A DNA stretch of 64,000 nucleotides, taken from assembly GCA_021432635.1 (NCBI GenBank), contig MU270017.1:1531520-1595519 (forward strand), in the 5' to 3' direction. The position numbers were made by a program, and so were the translations under genes. Every line of letters begins with the position of its first letter. Within the stretch, counting starts at the first letter, position 1. This DNA is from Thozetella sp. PMI_491 (Eukaryota; Ascomycota; Sordariomycetes; Chaetosphaeriales; Chaetosphaeriaceae). Shown piece by piece: positions 20,322 through 31,023 of this stretch. Under the pieces are notes generated by a model. That model saw only the letters and a program-made list of their open reading frames with translations, searched no databases and was not told the DNA's origin.

Positions 20322-22439
20322 TATTGATTCACCGCTTCGCCAAGAGCCTCGCCGATTATGGTATGCATGGCAAAGGAGCCGTGGTGGCCGTCTTTGGCGA
20401 GAGGCTTGCCAACCCTAGTGAGTGCAACATCACCGTCGGCTTGTCGGTATTCGCCGCCAGCCCTCACGTCGCGTTCCTATATACGGACGTAGAATTCAAC
20501 AAGACATTTGTTCTCCAGACGAAGGGCTGTTTTACGGCGCTTCTGCCGCCCGGCACTCCCAATCCGCACTTTGATTATGACACGAAGTGGGACGACTTGC
20601 CGCAAACTTCGTACGAAAACCTCATGCGGGTCTCAGTACCGCCGCCCGTCAAGCTGGATTCCAGCGAGATTGCTCTCGATGGGAACACAAAGTTAAACAT
20701 GGACGCGCTCTTGCAGGACCTGCCCGTCTCTGAGGAGATCATGGGTACAATCCTGGACAACGAAGAAAACCTAAAGACCCTCGCGCTTACGGCTAAGACG
20801 AGGGGACAGCAAGAAAAGCTCCATGCTTGGCTGGATAAGATTGATCGGAAACTTGATGAGCCCGCACCTCAGCAGCCTTTGGCCGCCCCTAAACCTTCCG
20901 CACTTTTAGCAAAAGTGGCATCGGACCTCGCCTCCGAACACCCTCCATACATACCAACAGTTACCTACACCTCCTATCAGCCGTTAGATAAAATAGTCCT
21001 GAATCGGCGGCTCTCAAGCGACCATGCGCGGCGTCTCTCGGGCAAATCGATAACCTACGCCAGGGATAGCCTGGGGTGTGTACACCCTAAGGGCGCAGCG
21101 AAAACCAAGGCAACAAGGCCGCCTGCAAAGGTCCAGCCGGGCTTTACTACGCCCTCAAATCCCAAACATTCGTTTGAAGGTGCCTGTATGATATGCGATG
21201 ACCAAGCGGTTCTCCATTTCCTCCTGGTTGATCCTCCGACTACAGAGGCGACGAAGGATCTACCAGCGCCTGGGAGCCACTCCAAGCTCATCTTCCCTCT
21301 AACTATGGGCAATTATCCCGAGACGGATGTGGTATCAACACTATTATCCTGCAACAGCTGTGTCGACAGTTTCCTACGCGGTTTTAACACTCGCAACGGA
21401 GAGAAGGCGGTCTCTGCCGTGCCTCTAGTCTCCCTCACCCAGAGCAGAGTCGCCTGGCTTAAGGCTGTCAGCCTCGCGCTGAAACACCGATTCGACCACT
21501 CTGATTTGCCCCAAATCCTCCTGGCAATTCTCTATACCAAATTAGAGCGCCTGCTAGTCCCCCATTCTGGGGGATACGGCTTAATCTTCCGTCAGGCCCT
21601 GGAGTGGGAGTGCAGTATGCTGCAGTCCGAAATCACGCTGGAAAACTGTATGAATCCGCCCACGCAATCACTCGGCACCGGTGTCATGCATGAAGCCGTC
21701 GTACGGAGCTTCCGCGATTCTCTCAATGCGAAGCACCCCGAGCTCCCGCTCCTGTTGCAGTATCCGCTCGACGGGTTCATTGTTGCCAATGCCATCCTCT
21801 CCAACTCGCGCCACAAGACACTTCTAAGTGGCGAGAAGCGCAAGACAGTCGTGTTACTGCGCTTCTTATACCACATTACTGAAACGTACTGTGCCTTCGA
21901 GGCCGCCAGCAACCCCGCCTCGTTGCATGGCGCCAAGGCATTACTGCTTTCGGTAGACAACCCGCAGGGGCCGCGCTCGCTGTTCAAGTGGGACTCCCTT
22001 CGCAAGCTGTCGGTCAGAAACATACACGAGGTGATGGGCTTCCTGGGCAGCATGATCACACAATTCGAGTTCCGCATGGCCATCTCGGCAAAGGACCTGG
22101 CCGAGACGCCATTCCTCAGCGCTGAGAGTCTCCGAGACTTTCGGAGACTGGGCGTCCTGTTCAGTGGGGTGGAGAACCAGGCCGGGCAAGCTATCTCGGT
22201 ATTTGTCCACCACCTGTTGAGGAGTGATGTGGTGGACAGCACGCCGCAGGACCGATTCCGGAAACTCAGAGACCTTCCCACCGTAGCGCAGGCGCTGGGT
22301 GACCCGGAAGGTCTGAGCATGCGGATGGTGCAGACCCTGATTAAGGATCTCCCAAAGCTGAACGGATGGCCAGTGGCGGGTTCTAATACTTTCAATGAAC
22401 CAAAAGCTACATAGAACATAGCCTTTTTCATAACACCTG

Positions 22440-24077
22440 TTATTCATCTGCCTCAAAATTTACACTGCTCAGGTCGTCCTCTTCTTGGGTGTCTCGCTCC
22501 CCATGTACTCTCATGCCACGCTTTGTAAACAGATCATACGCTGCTATGGATATAGCTGTAGAAGGCACAGTGAGGATGATCCACAGCCAAACATGGTCGG
22601 CATCATTCATCCACGATTGCTGCGCGAAAAAGGGCATGGAGAGTATTGCCTGGCAATACGAGCAGGCAAGATCAGCATCCTTGGTCGCACGAGTGAGAAG
22701 TTGGACTTACGGCGAACGAAGTAGCTGGTAGAAAAAGCATAGTAAGGAGTGCGATCTGCTAGATATTAGAATCGGCAAGATCATGAATGGTCTGCCGTCC
22801 TACCGTCTTCATCGATACACTGTCTTTCCGCATCTCCATGGCCATCTGCTGGGACTCCCGCGCCATGTGTCTGGAGGACACGCCTTGGGCTCGTGTGGAT
22901 TTCATAATCTTTCGCATGGATCGCCCGTTCTGAATTAAAGTCTTATCGCTGGATAAATGGCTAGCTTCGAGGAGCTATAGGCTCGTAAGTCAATAGTGAC
23001 CGGTTTGATATCAAACTCTCTTTGCTTACTAGGTTGTGAATGTTTCCTGTTTTGCGATCGAGCTCGTCGAGGGCAGCCATGAGTCCTCTGTAACGTACTA
23101 TGAGTTCGCCCAGATCAGATTGCAGGAGCTGCCGCTGCTGGTGGCTCAAGTGCGCCCATACAGAGGCATCGCGTGTTCCTTCTTTGAGCGATCTGATTAT
23201 CTGCTCTGATGTTTTTAGCTCAGCTGTGTACCTTCGAAGATGCGATAAGAGAGCCTGCAAGGTCTTGATGAATTTCCCGCTATTTGAGAGAAGCTCTGCT
23301 GTCTCGAAAGAAGCTATTATCTCTTTTTCCTTGATGACCGTGGTTGTGAGATAGTGTCGTGATCATGCATTGGACACCATGTTGGAATGACTCACGTAGT
23401 ACAACACTTGTTCTCTCAGAGCAGTCACTACGTCGGACCACCAGCGTGCGGCGCTGGAAAACAAGATGAGGTGGATAGAGAAGGGGCAAGATGGGGTGTT
23501 CTTCTGTTGGGCGAGTTTGAAGGCTTCGGAGACTCTCGCATGGGGTTCGTCGAGGTGCTCATGCCACCGGCTGTCTTGGAAATCAATACACAGCGCGTTA
23601 CTACGCAAATTGTCTTGCCGGAAATGAACAGCCATTTTCGAGGGACGAATATCTTTCGTCGGTGTGTCAAGATGAAGATAGCCAACAGCATCGCCCTGAT
23701 TGTTGCCGTTGTCACTGAGTGCGTGTGGGGATTCCTTGTCGGTGCAGTCAACGACGATGCGTACAGGAAGAATGTACCAACAGACGTTTTTCGTCTGAGA
23801 CTCTGATTCAATCAAGGTTTGACTGCAAAGCTCGAACGGGATGTCGTGGAGCAGGGCCGATATCAACCCTGGAGACACATCCAGGTGAACCAGCAACCAA
23901 CGGAAAGCTGACGGAGAGATCTGAAGGCGCTTGGGATTCTTCGGAATAGTGTCCGAACCACCAAGCTTAAAGCGGTGAACAAAGCTGTTTCACGTTAGTG
24001 GCATTCCTTAGACGCCTGCACTGCCGGCTGGTCTATGGTGTTTCCTACCAGACGGCGAGCAAGCTGTCGTTCAGCGA
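22440..24077 (-). CDS. CorA-like two-helix membrane protein lacking the GMN motif (5' end open)
   Basis: Exons read from the minus strand: 24077-24049, 23984-23396, 23329-23030, 22974-22804, 22755-22711 and 22649-22440. All introns are 48-66 nt with GT-AG ends and phases agree. At least one further 5' exon is needed because no in-frame ATG precedes 24077. The order is typical of fungal CorA-like proteins: FKLGGSDTIPKNPKRLQIS, a beta-rich soluble domain, the helical region NSGKFIKTLQALLSHLRRY, then RSMRKIMKSTRAQG and MRKDSVSMKT. Two membrane helices follow (IALLTMLFLPATSF and WLWIILTVPSTAISIAAYDL). Between them SMPFF stands where Mg2+ channels have YGMNF, so magnesium selectivity is doubtful. 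The tail is acidic. It converges on the VWA gene with only 25 bases between stops. Confidence 0.78.
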
Positions 24078-25024
24078 CTAGTTTAACTATTTGTTAGTCC
24101 TCAGAAGGACAGACTTCTAGAAATGTGCGGTTGTGATGTGCTGGGAAAGACTTGCCGAACTAAGTTCTTTCGAGTGATGGTCATGGATGGTTAATGCGTC
24201 GACTAGCCCAAGTACGTGATCAGCACACACCACCTTGAGCTAGTACCAAGTATATTGATGCCCCTAGGAACGTGCAGACATACCTCGGGCATCACACCAC
24301 TGGCGTAGAACCCTAAACGCACTCTTGTGGGCTAGGAACTTTTTCTCAAACTGCATAAGATCTTGAACGGCGTTTTTCTTGGAAATTCTTGGTCACCACC
24401 ATTAGCATTCCACTCTACCTAAGTATTCAATGACACCTACAGGGTCGCGGCATAGCCGTGGACGCAAAGAGGCCATTCCAGTGTGGTGGATTTCGAACCT
24501 GTCGCGTCTGGTAACAACAGGCTCTGCGCCGATGAGGGCAGCGCAGAGCTTGTTCTTTGCGTATCATTTTCGCCTTCCCCAGCCGCAGTGATTCTAAGCG
24601 TGGGAATAACATTGTTCTCCATTGTAGACAATGGGACTTTGCGCCTCTGAAGTTTGCGCATCCACCGATCCGTTGCTCCAAAGGCGCGTTGTGACCAGAT
24701 ACCGTGCAACAGACGGCTGCCTCCCCGACACCCCGCAGCATGTCTTGGATCAGTCTGCCCTGTGATGCGCCCGACCTCATGCACTTGATCTCGATGTTCC
24801 ATTGGATTGGCCGCGGTTCGTTGTGGTGGCGGCACTGCTGCTTTAGCGCGGCTGCCTCGCAGCCGCTCGGCAGCCTGCCTGCGCTCAAAACCACATGCCG
24901 CGAAACATGATATCTCGATTTCACAACTTTACAATAGCAGTTCGTTTTGTATCGACTGAGACCAGCTAATACGGCACTGTTCGCCTTAGTAGGATGGCGA
25001 ATACACCTCTACCCAAACAATAAT
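24078..25024. other. intergenic stretch between divergent genes
   Basis: It should contain the missing first exon(s) and promoter of the CorA-like gene, and the promoter of the gene from 25025. A 165-codon minus frame (24427-24924) has no recognisable features and I treat it as chance. Confidence 0.45.
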
Positions 25025-25834
25025 ATGACCCCTGCGCCTTTGAGAGTGTCGGCCCAGTCACGGCAGGACTCACAGACGCTATGTTACAGCAAATTCTACT
25101 CTCCAACCTGGACTGTAGCTACGGGTCCGCCCATACTAAGCAAACGCAGCGACACAGTAAAGACTGCTTTCGTCGTTCCCGAAATCAACAGCCCAACACT
25201 CCCCAGGCAAGCCTCCGAAATCTCACGACATGCTTCTGATAACGCGACTACGAGTGCTGGCTCGGACTACTCAACCCCTGTAGGGAGAGTTCAGCAACTG
25301 TCTTTGGTTTCTAATGGCGCTGCGGGTGGAGAGGATGTTGTTATGATTGACGAATCTTGTAATGCGCAAGAACGGTAATAAAAGAGTAGGAATTTGATCC
25401 GGAATGACTGGTCTAGTGCCTCGTTACAGCAGTGGTGTTTTCGCATGACTGCTACTCCTCACGGCATTCGGGCGACGCTAGATTATCGTACTCACCGGGA
25501 AACACCAATGCTGTCATAGATCATGGTCCAAAACTTCTAGGCCGTGGCGTATGGCAGTCTTCAGGCAACGGGTCTTGCACTGCCAGGAGCGATCGGGATT
25601 TACGTGTTCGATTTATACTGTGAGCTGTTGAAACCCCAGCTCGATAAACAGCTGTCCCATTCCCTTACACCATATGCAGTGGCCTCAGTTGCCTCTTTAT
25701 TCAAGGGTAGACAACAAAAATAAAATAAAAGTTCCCAATGCTCTATCACGTACCTTGCTGAATTGACCGGTATTTTTGCTGCAGTAGAGGATACGAGGAC
25801 ATGGAGTGTACTAAATAGACTAGGGCCGATGTAG
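25025..25834 (+). CDS. hypothetical multi-exon protein (middle splicing uncertain)
   Basis: The first part (ATG 25025 to about 25374) is Ser/Thr-rich, with VKTAFVVPEINSP and an acidic end, GGEDVVMIDES. A clearly protein-like exon lies at about 25558-25706: LQATGLALPGAIGIYVFDLY, then CELLKPQLDKQLSHSLTPYA and VASVASLFK. A 78-nt intron (GTAGAC...CTGCAG, 25707-25784) joins it to VEDTRTWSVLNRLGPM and a stop ending at 25834. A GTAATA...GGCAG splice (25375-25557) links the first and second parts in phase but is longer than other introns here. An extra exon within it, where another frame is open, is possible. I do not recognise the family. It sits between the CorA-like and Zn-cluster genes. Confidence 0.45.
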
Positions 25835-25999
25835 GAGTGGGTGTCTAAGGCCTCCACTTGCGAGTTATTACTAAACACAGCCTGAAGTAAGCAGCCGAGG
25901 GCAGGCACCTTCTTTTGTCAACGCCAGTAGGGCCAACAATTCAACCCGCCATCCGTATGGTTTACCTAGTCTCGGCTGCGCCAACAGGAAATTGGGACG

Positions 26000-28291
26000 A
26001 TGACCGGATCTCTAGCTGAGAACACCCATGCTCAGGTCGCATTTAGCCCGATCGCCCCGAAGCCCAGCTCATGCGCGCCAACAAGCCCTGCCGGAGTATC
26101 CATTCAAGGCGAATACCCGCTTCAAAGGCGTTCCCGGAAAAGAAAACTAAATGGGACCTCAGACCTTGCACGTCCGCGGAAGCGAGGGGCCACTGCTTGT
26201 CGGACCTGCCGAGCGCGTAAAACCAAGTGTAGCAATGATAGGCCGATATGTAGTTCATGTGCCGAAGCTGGTACCGAGTGTACCTACGAAATCCCTCCAG
26301 AGAGTCCAATGTGAGTCCTCTACCTTTGTTTCTGGGTTAAAATGCCGTCTTGTGAAACTGACACGAACGAAGCCTCGACCCGACCAGTCTCTTGCTGCTG
26401 GGCAAGCTAGATCAGATCCTTGACCGGTTAGACGAACCGCAGGCGGCTGGGAAGCAGCTGTCATTAAACCCTAGTAAACCCAGCGATAGGCTCCAGAGCA
26501 GAGCTGCTGGATTTGCCGTGAACGAAGCTGCTCCCTTGCCAAACGAGGCGAGCGTAGCCAAAACCCACCACCCAAGCGACGAGGATGAAATGAATATACC
26601 TGGTCCCCGAATGACATCAGACAACATTTTACAGTGGTCAATATTTCGGCAGGAATACCCACCTGACTATCTGGTTCAACCCCTTTTCAGGCGTGCAGTT
26701 GAGTCGCCCTCTAGCACCGAACTCGATGACACTCAAGACAACGGTTCTGCACCTTGGGAGCCTGGCTTCTCGGTCGAAAGCCGAGCGGTGCAGTTGACAG
26801 ATGTGTACTTGGTCCGAGTGCACCCAAAAAACCCAGTACTCCCCGTTAATACCCTGCGAAAATACGCCAAAGAAGTTGAGCAGCGTGGCTTGCGTTGGGA
26901 CGGGAAGAGCTGTCTTGTCGTAAGCATCCTCCTGCCCGCTTCCGAGTCTTTCCTGCCCTTTCCTCGTAGACTCAACTCGCCCCGTATAAGCTGACAGGAA
27001 AAGCTTCTCACATGCGCACTAGGGACCTTATCAACCGAGTATCATCACTCGGTTGCAAACGCCAGTCGTAGGCTAGATGGAAGCTGCGACTCGCTACAGG
27101 AGTTTGGCAGAGAGCTGCAGTTAGCAGAGCATCTTTTTACGCTCGCAAGACAGAGGATCGGCCTGACAGGTGCTACCATCCTGGGATCTCAGTGCCACTT
27201 CCTCTTGGGCGTTGTCTTCCAGTTCCTACTGCGCCCGCTTGATGCGTGGCGTTCCTTTACCCAAGCAATGCTCTCTCTCTCGCTGCATCTCCAGGCCTCA
27301 AAGCTCAGCGGCAACTCGCAGGTATTCGAAGACGGCGCGACCGAGCAGCTGGCTCAGTGCGTATACTGGTCATGTTATAGATCGGAAAGGTAAGTTAGCG
27401 TCGTCCCTCTTGCGGTGCTCCAGGTGCTTAGCACAAGGAACAGCGACCTCCGAGTCCACCTCCCTCTTCGGCCCACTGTTATTCCATCCCTGGAATTTCT
27501 GGAGATGTTTCCATCCCCATTTCATGATGGCCCATTTGGTGCCGACGATATCTACGAAGCAGAGAGCCCCTCGGCAGGCGCACCCCGCGGGAGCTTGACA
27601 GAGATGGGAAGACAGCAGAGCTGGTTCTTCTACCTCACCGAGATTGCCATGTGTCGAACTGCAAGCAGGATTCTCAACACGCTGCACATAGGAGACGCCT
27701 ATCCTGGGGCCGGATTCTCCATTCCGGAGCTGTTGAACATCATCGCAGATTTCGACGCGCAGCTGGTAGAATTGTACGTGATCTCTCATCACTTATCTCT
27801 CACATGCTCCACTAACCGAGACACGAAGCCACGCACGGCTTCCGCCTTTGCTTCGACCAAGCTACGATGACCCGGACGCTTGTCCCTCAGAGGAACTACC
27901 TACAATGATCTACACTAGGTTCTGCGACCTCCGCTCCCAGCTTTATAGGCCACTCTTGTACTACGCGATCCACACTCCCGCCGATGGCGTATACCAAGAG
28001 ACAATACAACCGTTCGTCAGGAGCACTCTCAAGCAATGCTGTCGAATAATCGACGTGGCAGGGCGGGTGCATCGGACGCAGGGAGTATGGAACCTCGTGC
28101 GATCCGCCACCGGCTGCGCCTTGATGTTGCTGGCAGCAGCGAGGTGCAAGCACATTCAGCTTCTGGACGAATGGAAGCATGCAGTGAGAACTCAAATCTC
28201 GGTTCTAAGATACTGGGAGAGAGAATCGCGCGGGGTATTCAGTAGGGCACGCATCATCCTGGAGGCTGAATTTGAGCAACATTGCTCATGA
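26000..28291 (+). CDS. Zn(II)2Cys6 transcription factor
   Basis: Five exons: 26000-26310, 26373-26919, 26998-27389, 27444-27773 and 27829-28291. Introns of 54-78 nt have good branch sites (ACTGAC, CACTAAC), and the product is 680 aa. Six Cys at 67, 70, 77, 84, 87 and 94 form the binuclear zinc cluster (CRTCRARKTKC and ICSSCAEAGTEC), preceded by a basic nuclear-localisation-like stretch RRSRKRK. An acidic linker and the fungal middle homology region follow (LRWDGKSCLV, LGSQCHFLLGVVFQFLLRPL, AQCVYWSCYRSE). It should bind CGG-type sites and regulate nearby or metabolic genes; the target is unknown. The next gene on the same strand is the HET gene, 376 bases downstream. Confidence 0.92.
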
Positions 28292-28667
28292 TCAAGAGCA
28301 ATCATCGAAATGCAAGCTACGTTCCGAGCTCGATCACTAAATCTCGTTCGTGAACTATTCGAATTTTCTCTGTGAATATCCCGTGGCCTTGTTTACTGGC
28401 TCACATTCGTTGGCTAAAAGCACCCCTTTCTCCCCCCGGAGGAATCGACCCGAGCGCTTATGCCGCCCCGGGCCCGGGCGCTATGCTCTCCCGGTCGCCA
28501 AGCCACGGTTGACCAGGCCTACCCGGGCTGAAAAGTCCACGGCGGGCAAACCCTACAACGCCTCAACCCGGCGAAAACGAACCAAACACTCCCGCATCTT
28601 GACGTTTATTTCCCACTCCAGTCGGCCTAGGGTTAAGACGGCACCCGAAGCCGTAGAACCTATAGAG
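28292..28667. other. intergenic between Zn-cluster and HET genes
   Basis: The HET frame stays open upstream of 28668 but without an in-frame ATG. I treat this 376-base stretch as 3' UTR plus promoter/leader. Confidence 0.45.
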
Positions 28668-30760
28668 ATGGACAACCTCATGGCCAGAATGAGCGCTATG
28701 AATGCCCCGAGTGCAGAAGCCCTTCAACGCTGCAGAGCTTGCGATCATCCCCGTCCAAAAGGACGGAGCCCTGCCATGATACGCACTACTCTCACGCGCA
28801 TGAAAGACCGAGCTGCCCAAGGATGCACACCATGCTCGGTCCTCTCCCGGGGCATCCAAGAGATTGTGTCCAGCACAGCAGTGCTGCAGCAGGAGGAGGA
28901 GGGGATCGACCACCTGCGGCTAGACTTCAACATGTCCGGCGCTGAGCGGAGTCTCGAGGCATATCCCATTGGTGCCGATATCTGCATCTCCTTCTTTTAC
29001 AAGAAATGTAAGCTCGCACTCTCAATAGATCCCTGCGGTGCTGACTCCTTCTGCCGTCAGCAACTCCCGACCTTCGAGAAACACTCCCTGATCTCTCGGC
29101 GGGGTATAGCGTCCCGCCCCAGACGTCGTCCAACGAGAGCTTCGCATGGGCTGCGGAACAGCTGGCCTTCTGCAAGAAGAACCACGAGGGTTGTGCAGCC
29201 AATGCGGCTTCTCCTCTGCCACGGAGGGTGCTGGACATCGGTACCTCCGTAAACGACCATATCTACCTGCGGGAGACAGATGGCGAGATTGAGCCGTATG
29301 TTTGCCTGAGCTACTGCTGGGGCCCACGCCTTCTGTTGCGCACCTTGTCACACAACCTCGAGACGCACAAGGAGGGTATCGAGGAAGAGAAGCTTCCGCT
29401 GACGTACCGCGAGGCTATTGATTTTACTCGCAGGCTGGGCATCCGTTGCTTGTGGATCGACAGCTTGTGCATTGTCCAGGATGATCTGGAGGATTGGAGA
29501 CGAGAGGCGGCACAGATGGCTGCCATCTACTCTGGTTCCTATCTCGTCGTGTCGGCCGCCCGATCAGACCGAGCGGATGGCGGACTCTTCGCGGGCCGCC
29601 CTCAGGGATCGGCCGGCTATGGAATACGCCTCCCGGGAACATCATCCGGTGATGAGGCATACGTCCGGCTAGGATTTGCTCACACTAATGCGATGAGCGC
29701 CCCCCACTTCCACCGTGCCTTGTTCCCAACGCTGGATCGAGGATGGATCTTCCAAGAGCGCTTCTTATCGTCGCGTGTCCTGCATTTTGGAGAGGAGGAG
29801 CTGTCATGGGAGTGCCTCCAGGCGTCATCGTGCCAGTGTAGCGGCCTGCGGCCCGTCGAATCTCCCTCTAGCAGGCAGTCCGGTTCGGGATGGCTGATGA
29901 AGATGGTGCAGCGCTCGGTCCGTCCAAAAAGCTACTACAACCCGGCCGGTTGGGCGGCAATGACCGCGACGGAACTGGACGTATGCTGGCGGAAGCTGGT
30001 CGAGGATTACTCGCGCCTGCGACTCACGTTCGAGAAGGACGTCTTCCCGGCGTTGTCTGGGCTTGCGAGGCAATTCGGCATCGCCACCTCCTCGGTATAT
30101 TTGGCCGGCCTCTGGAAGAAGAGCCTTGCCGCCGACCTCCTCTGGCATGTGGACCCCGACCCATCAGAAGATGACGACGGCGGCCAGAGTGCACCGTGGA
30201 CTAACAGGCCGCGTGTATGGCGTGCACCTTCGTGGTCATGGGCTGCAGCTTGCGGGCCGGTCAGCTTTGTGATCGGAGACGAGGGGCTGGAGCCCTCATG
30301 CGCGATCCTAGAGGCCACGTCCGTTCCTGCAGGCGCGGACCTGATGGGAGAGTTATCTAGTGGCCATACAATGCTGCGAGGGACACTAATACCCTCGACA
30401 GTCGACTATCGAGAGGCGAAGCCTGGAAAGGCCGTGACGCCTTACTGGCTGCTTAAATGCACTCTCCTGGAGGGGCGCGTCGGAAGCCTGCGAGTGGACT
30501 ATGACTGCTCAATCGAGGGAGAAGATTATGTCGCGCCCGGCAGCACTCTATACTTCTTCTTTGTAGGCAGGAGAAACGTATCGAGGGAGCTGTACTTTCT
30601 GGTGCTCCGCGAGACCGGCAGCGATAGTGAGAAAAACTGTCGCATGTTTCAGCGCGTGGGTCTGCTCAACATCGACGGGGGCCGGTCGCCAACGCCGACA
30701 CAGTTATGGGACGACTACATGCTGTCCCTCGGCCAGGATGAGGTGGTCAAAATCAAATAG
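28668..30760 (+). CDS. HET-domain (heterokaryon incompatibility) protein
   Basis: Two exons, 28668-29007 and 29061-30760, with a 53-nt intron (GTAAGC...GTCAG, branch GCTGAC); 679 aa. The ATG at 28668 is the first in frame. Residues 20-60 carry C..C pairs (CRACDHP, GCTPCSVL), common in long HET proteins. The HET domain begins at about residue 193 with YVCLSYCWG. It continues with LPLTYREAIDFTRRLGIRCL, WIDSLCIVQDDLEDWRREAA and MAAIYSGSYLVVSAA, and ends in the GWIFQERFLSSRVLHFG block. A long C-terminal region includes WRAPSWSWA, also conserved. HET proteins trigger cell death when unlike hyphae fuse; many copies are orphan paralogues, so a role in allorecognition is plausible, not shown. Confidence 0.93.
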
Positions 30761-31023
30761 ATATTCACAGTTCAGGGCAGCTCCGGTTGGGTACTGTTGG
30801 TACTGATCAGGCTTATCGAGGAAGGCGGTACTTCAAAATTGAGGGGATCATCATGGAGAAATAGAAGGAAAAGTCCTTTCTTGTGGTGGAAGGACACATA
30901 TGATTTCTAGTTATACACCTCTCTATAATCTATATCTTGGAAGTGTTAAATACAATATGTACTAGGAGAAAGCCGATCAAGGCGAATGCACACCACCCAC
31001 CCGGTCCATGCACAGCCCGGAGC

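Larger units (their letters stand above)
19411..22414 (+). pseudogene. VWA-domain protein gene interrupted by a MITE
   Basis: Two open frames, 19411-19884 and 20324-22414, are separated by a 437-bp element. Deleting the element plus one TA leaves codon GTA followed directly by TTG ATT CAC, so the halves rejoin in frame (854 aa). The first half has a MIDAS-like AVDCSGST (Asp67, Ser69, Ser71), GGTNPN and FLITDG (Asp152); the second continues the fold from RFAKSLADYG. Together they form a VWA metal-binding domain. Downstream are two Cys pairs, CMIC and CNSC, about 60 residues apart, which may bind zinc, and a helical C-terminal region of about 350 residues with no family I know. As it stands the insertion adds an immediate TAG (19888), giving a 159-aa product cut inside the VWA fold. 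The intact second half suggests recent loss. Confidence 0.85.
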
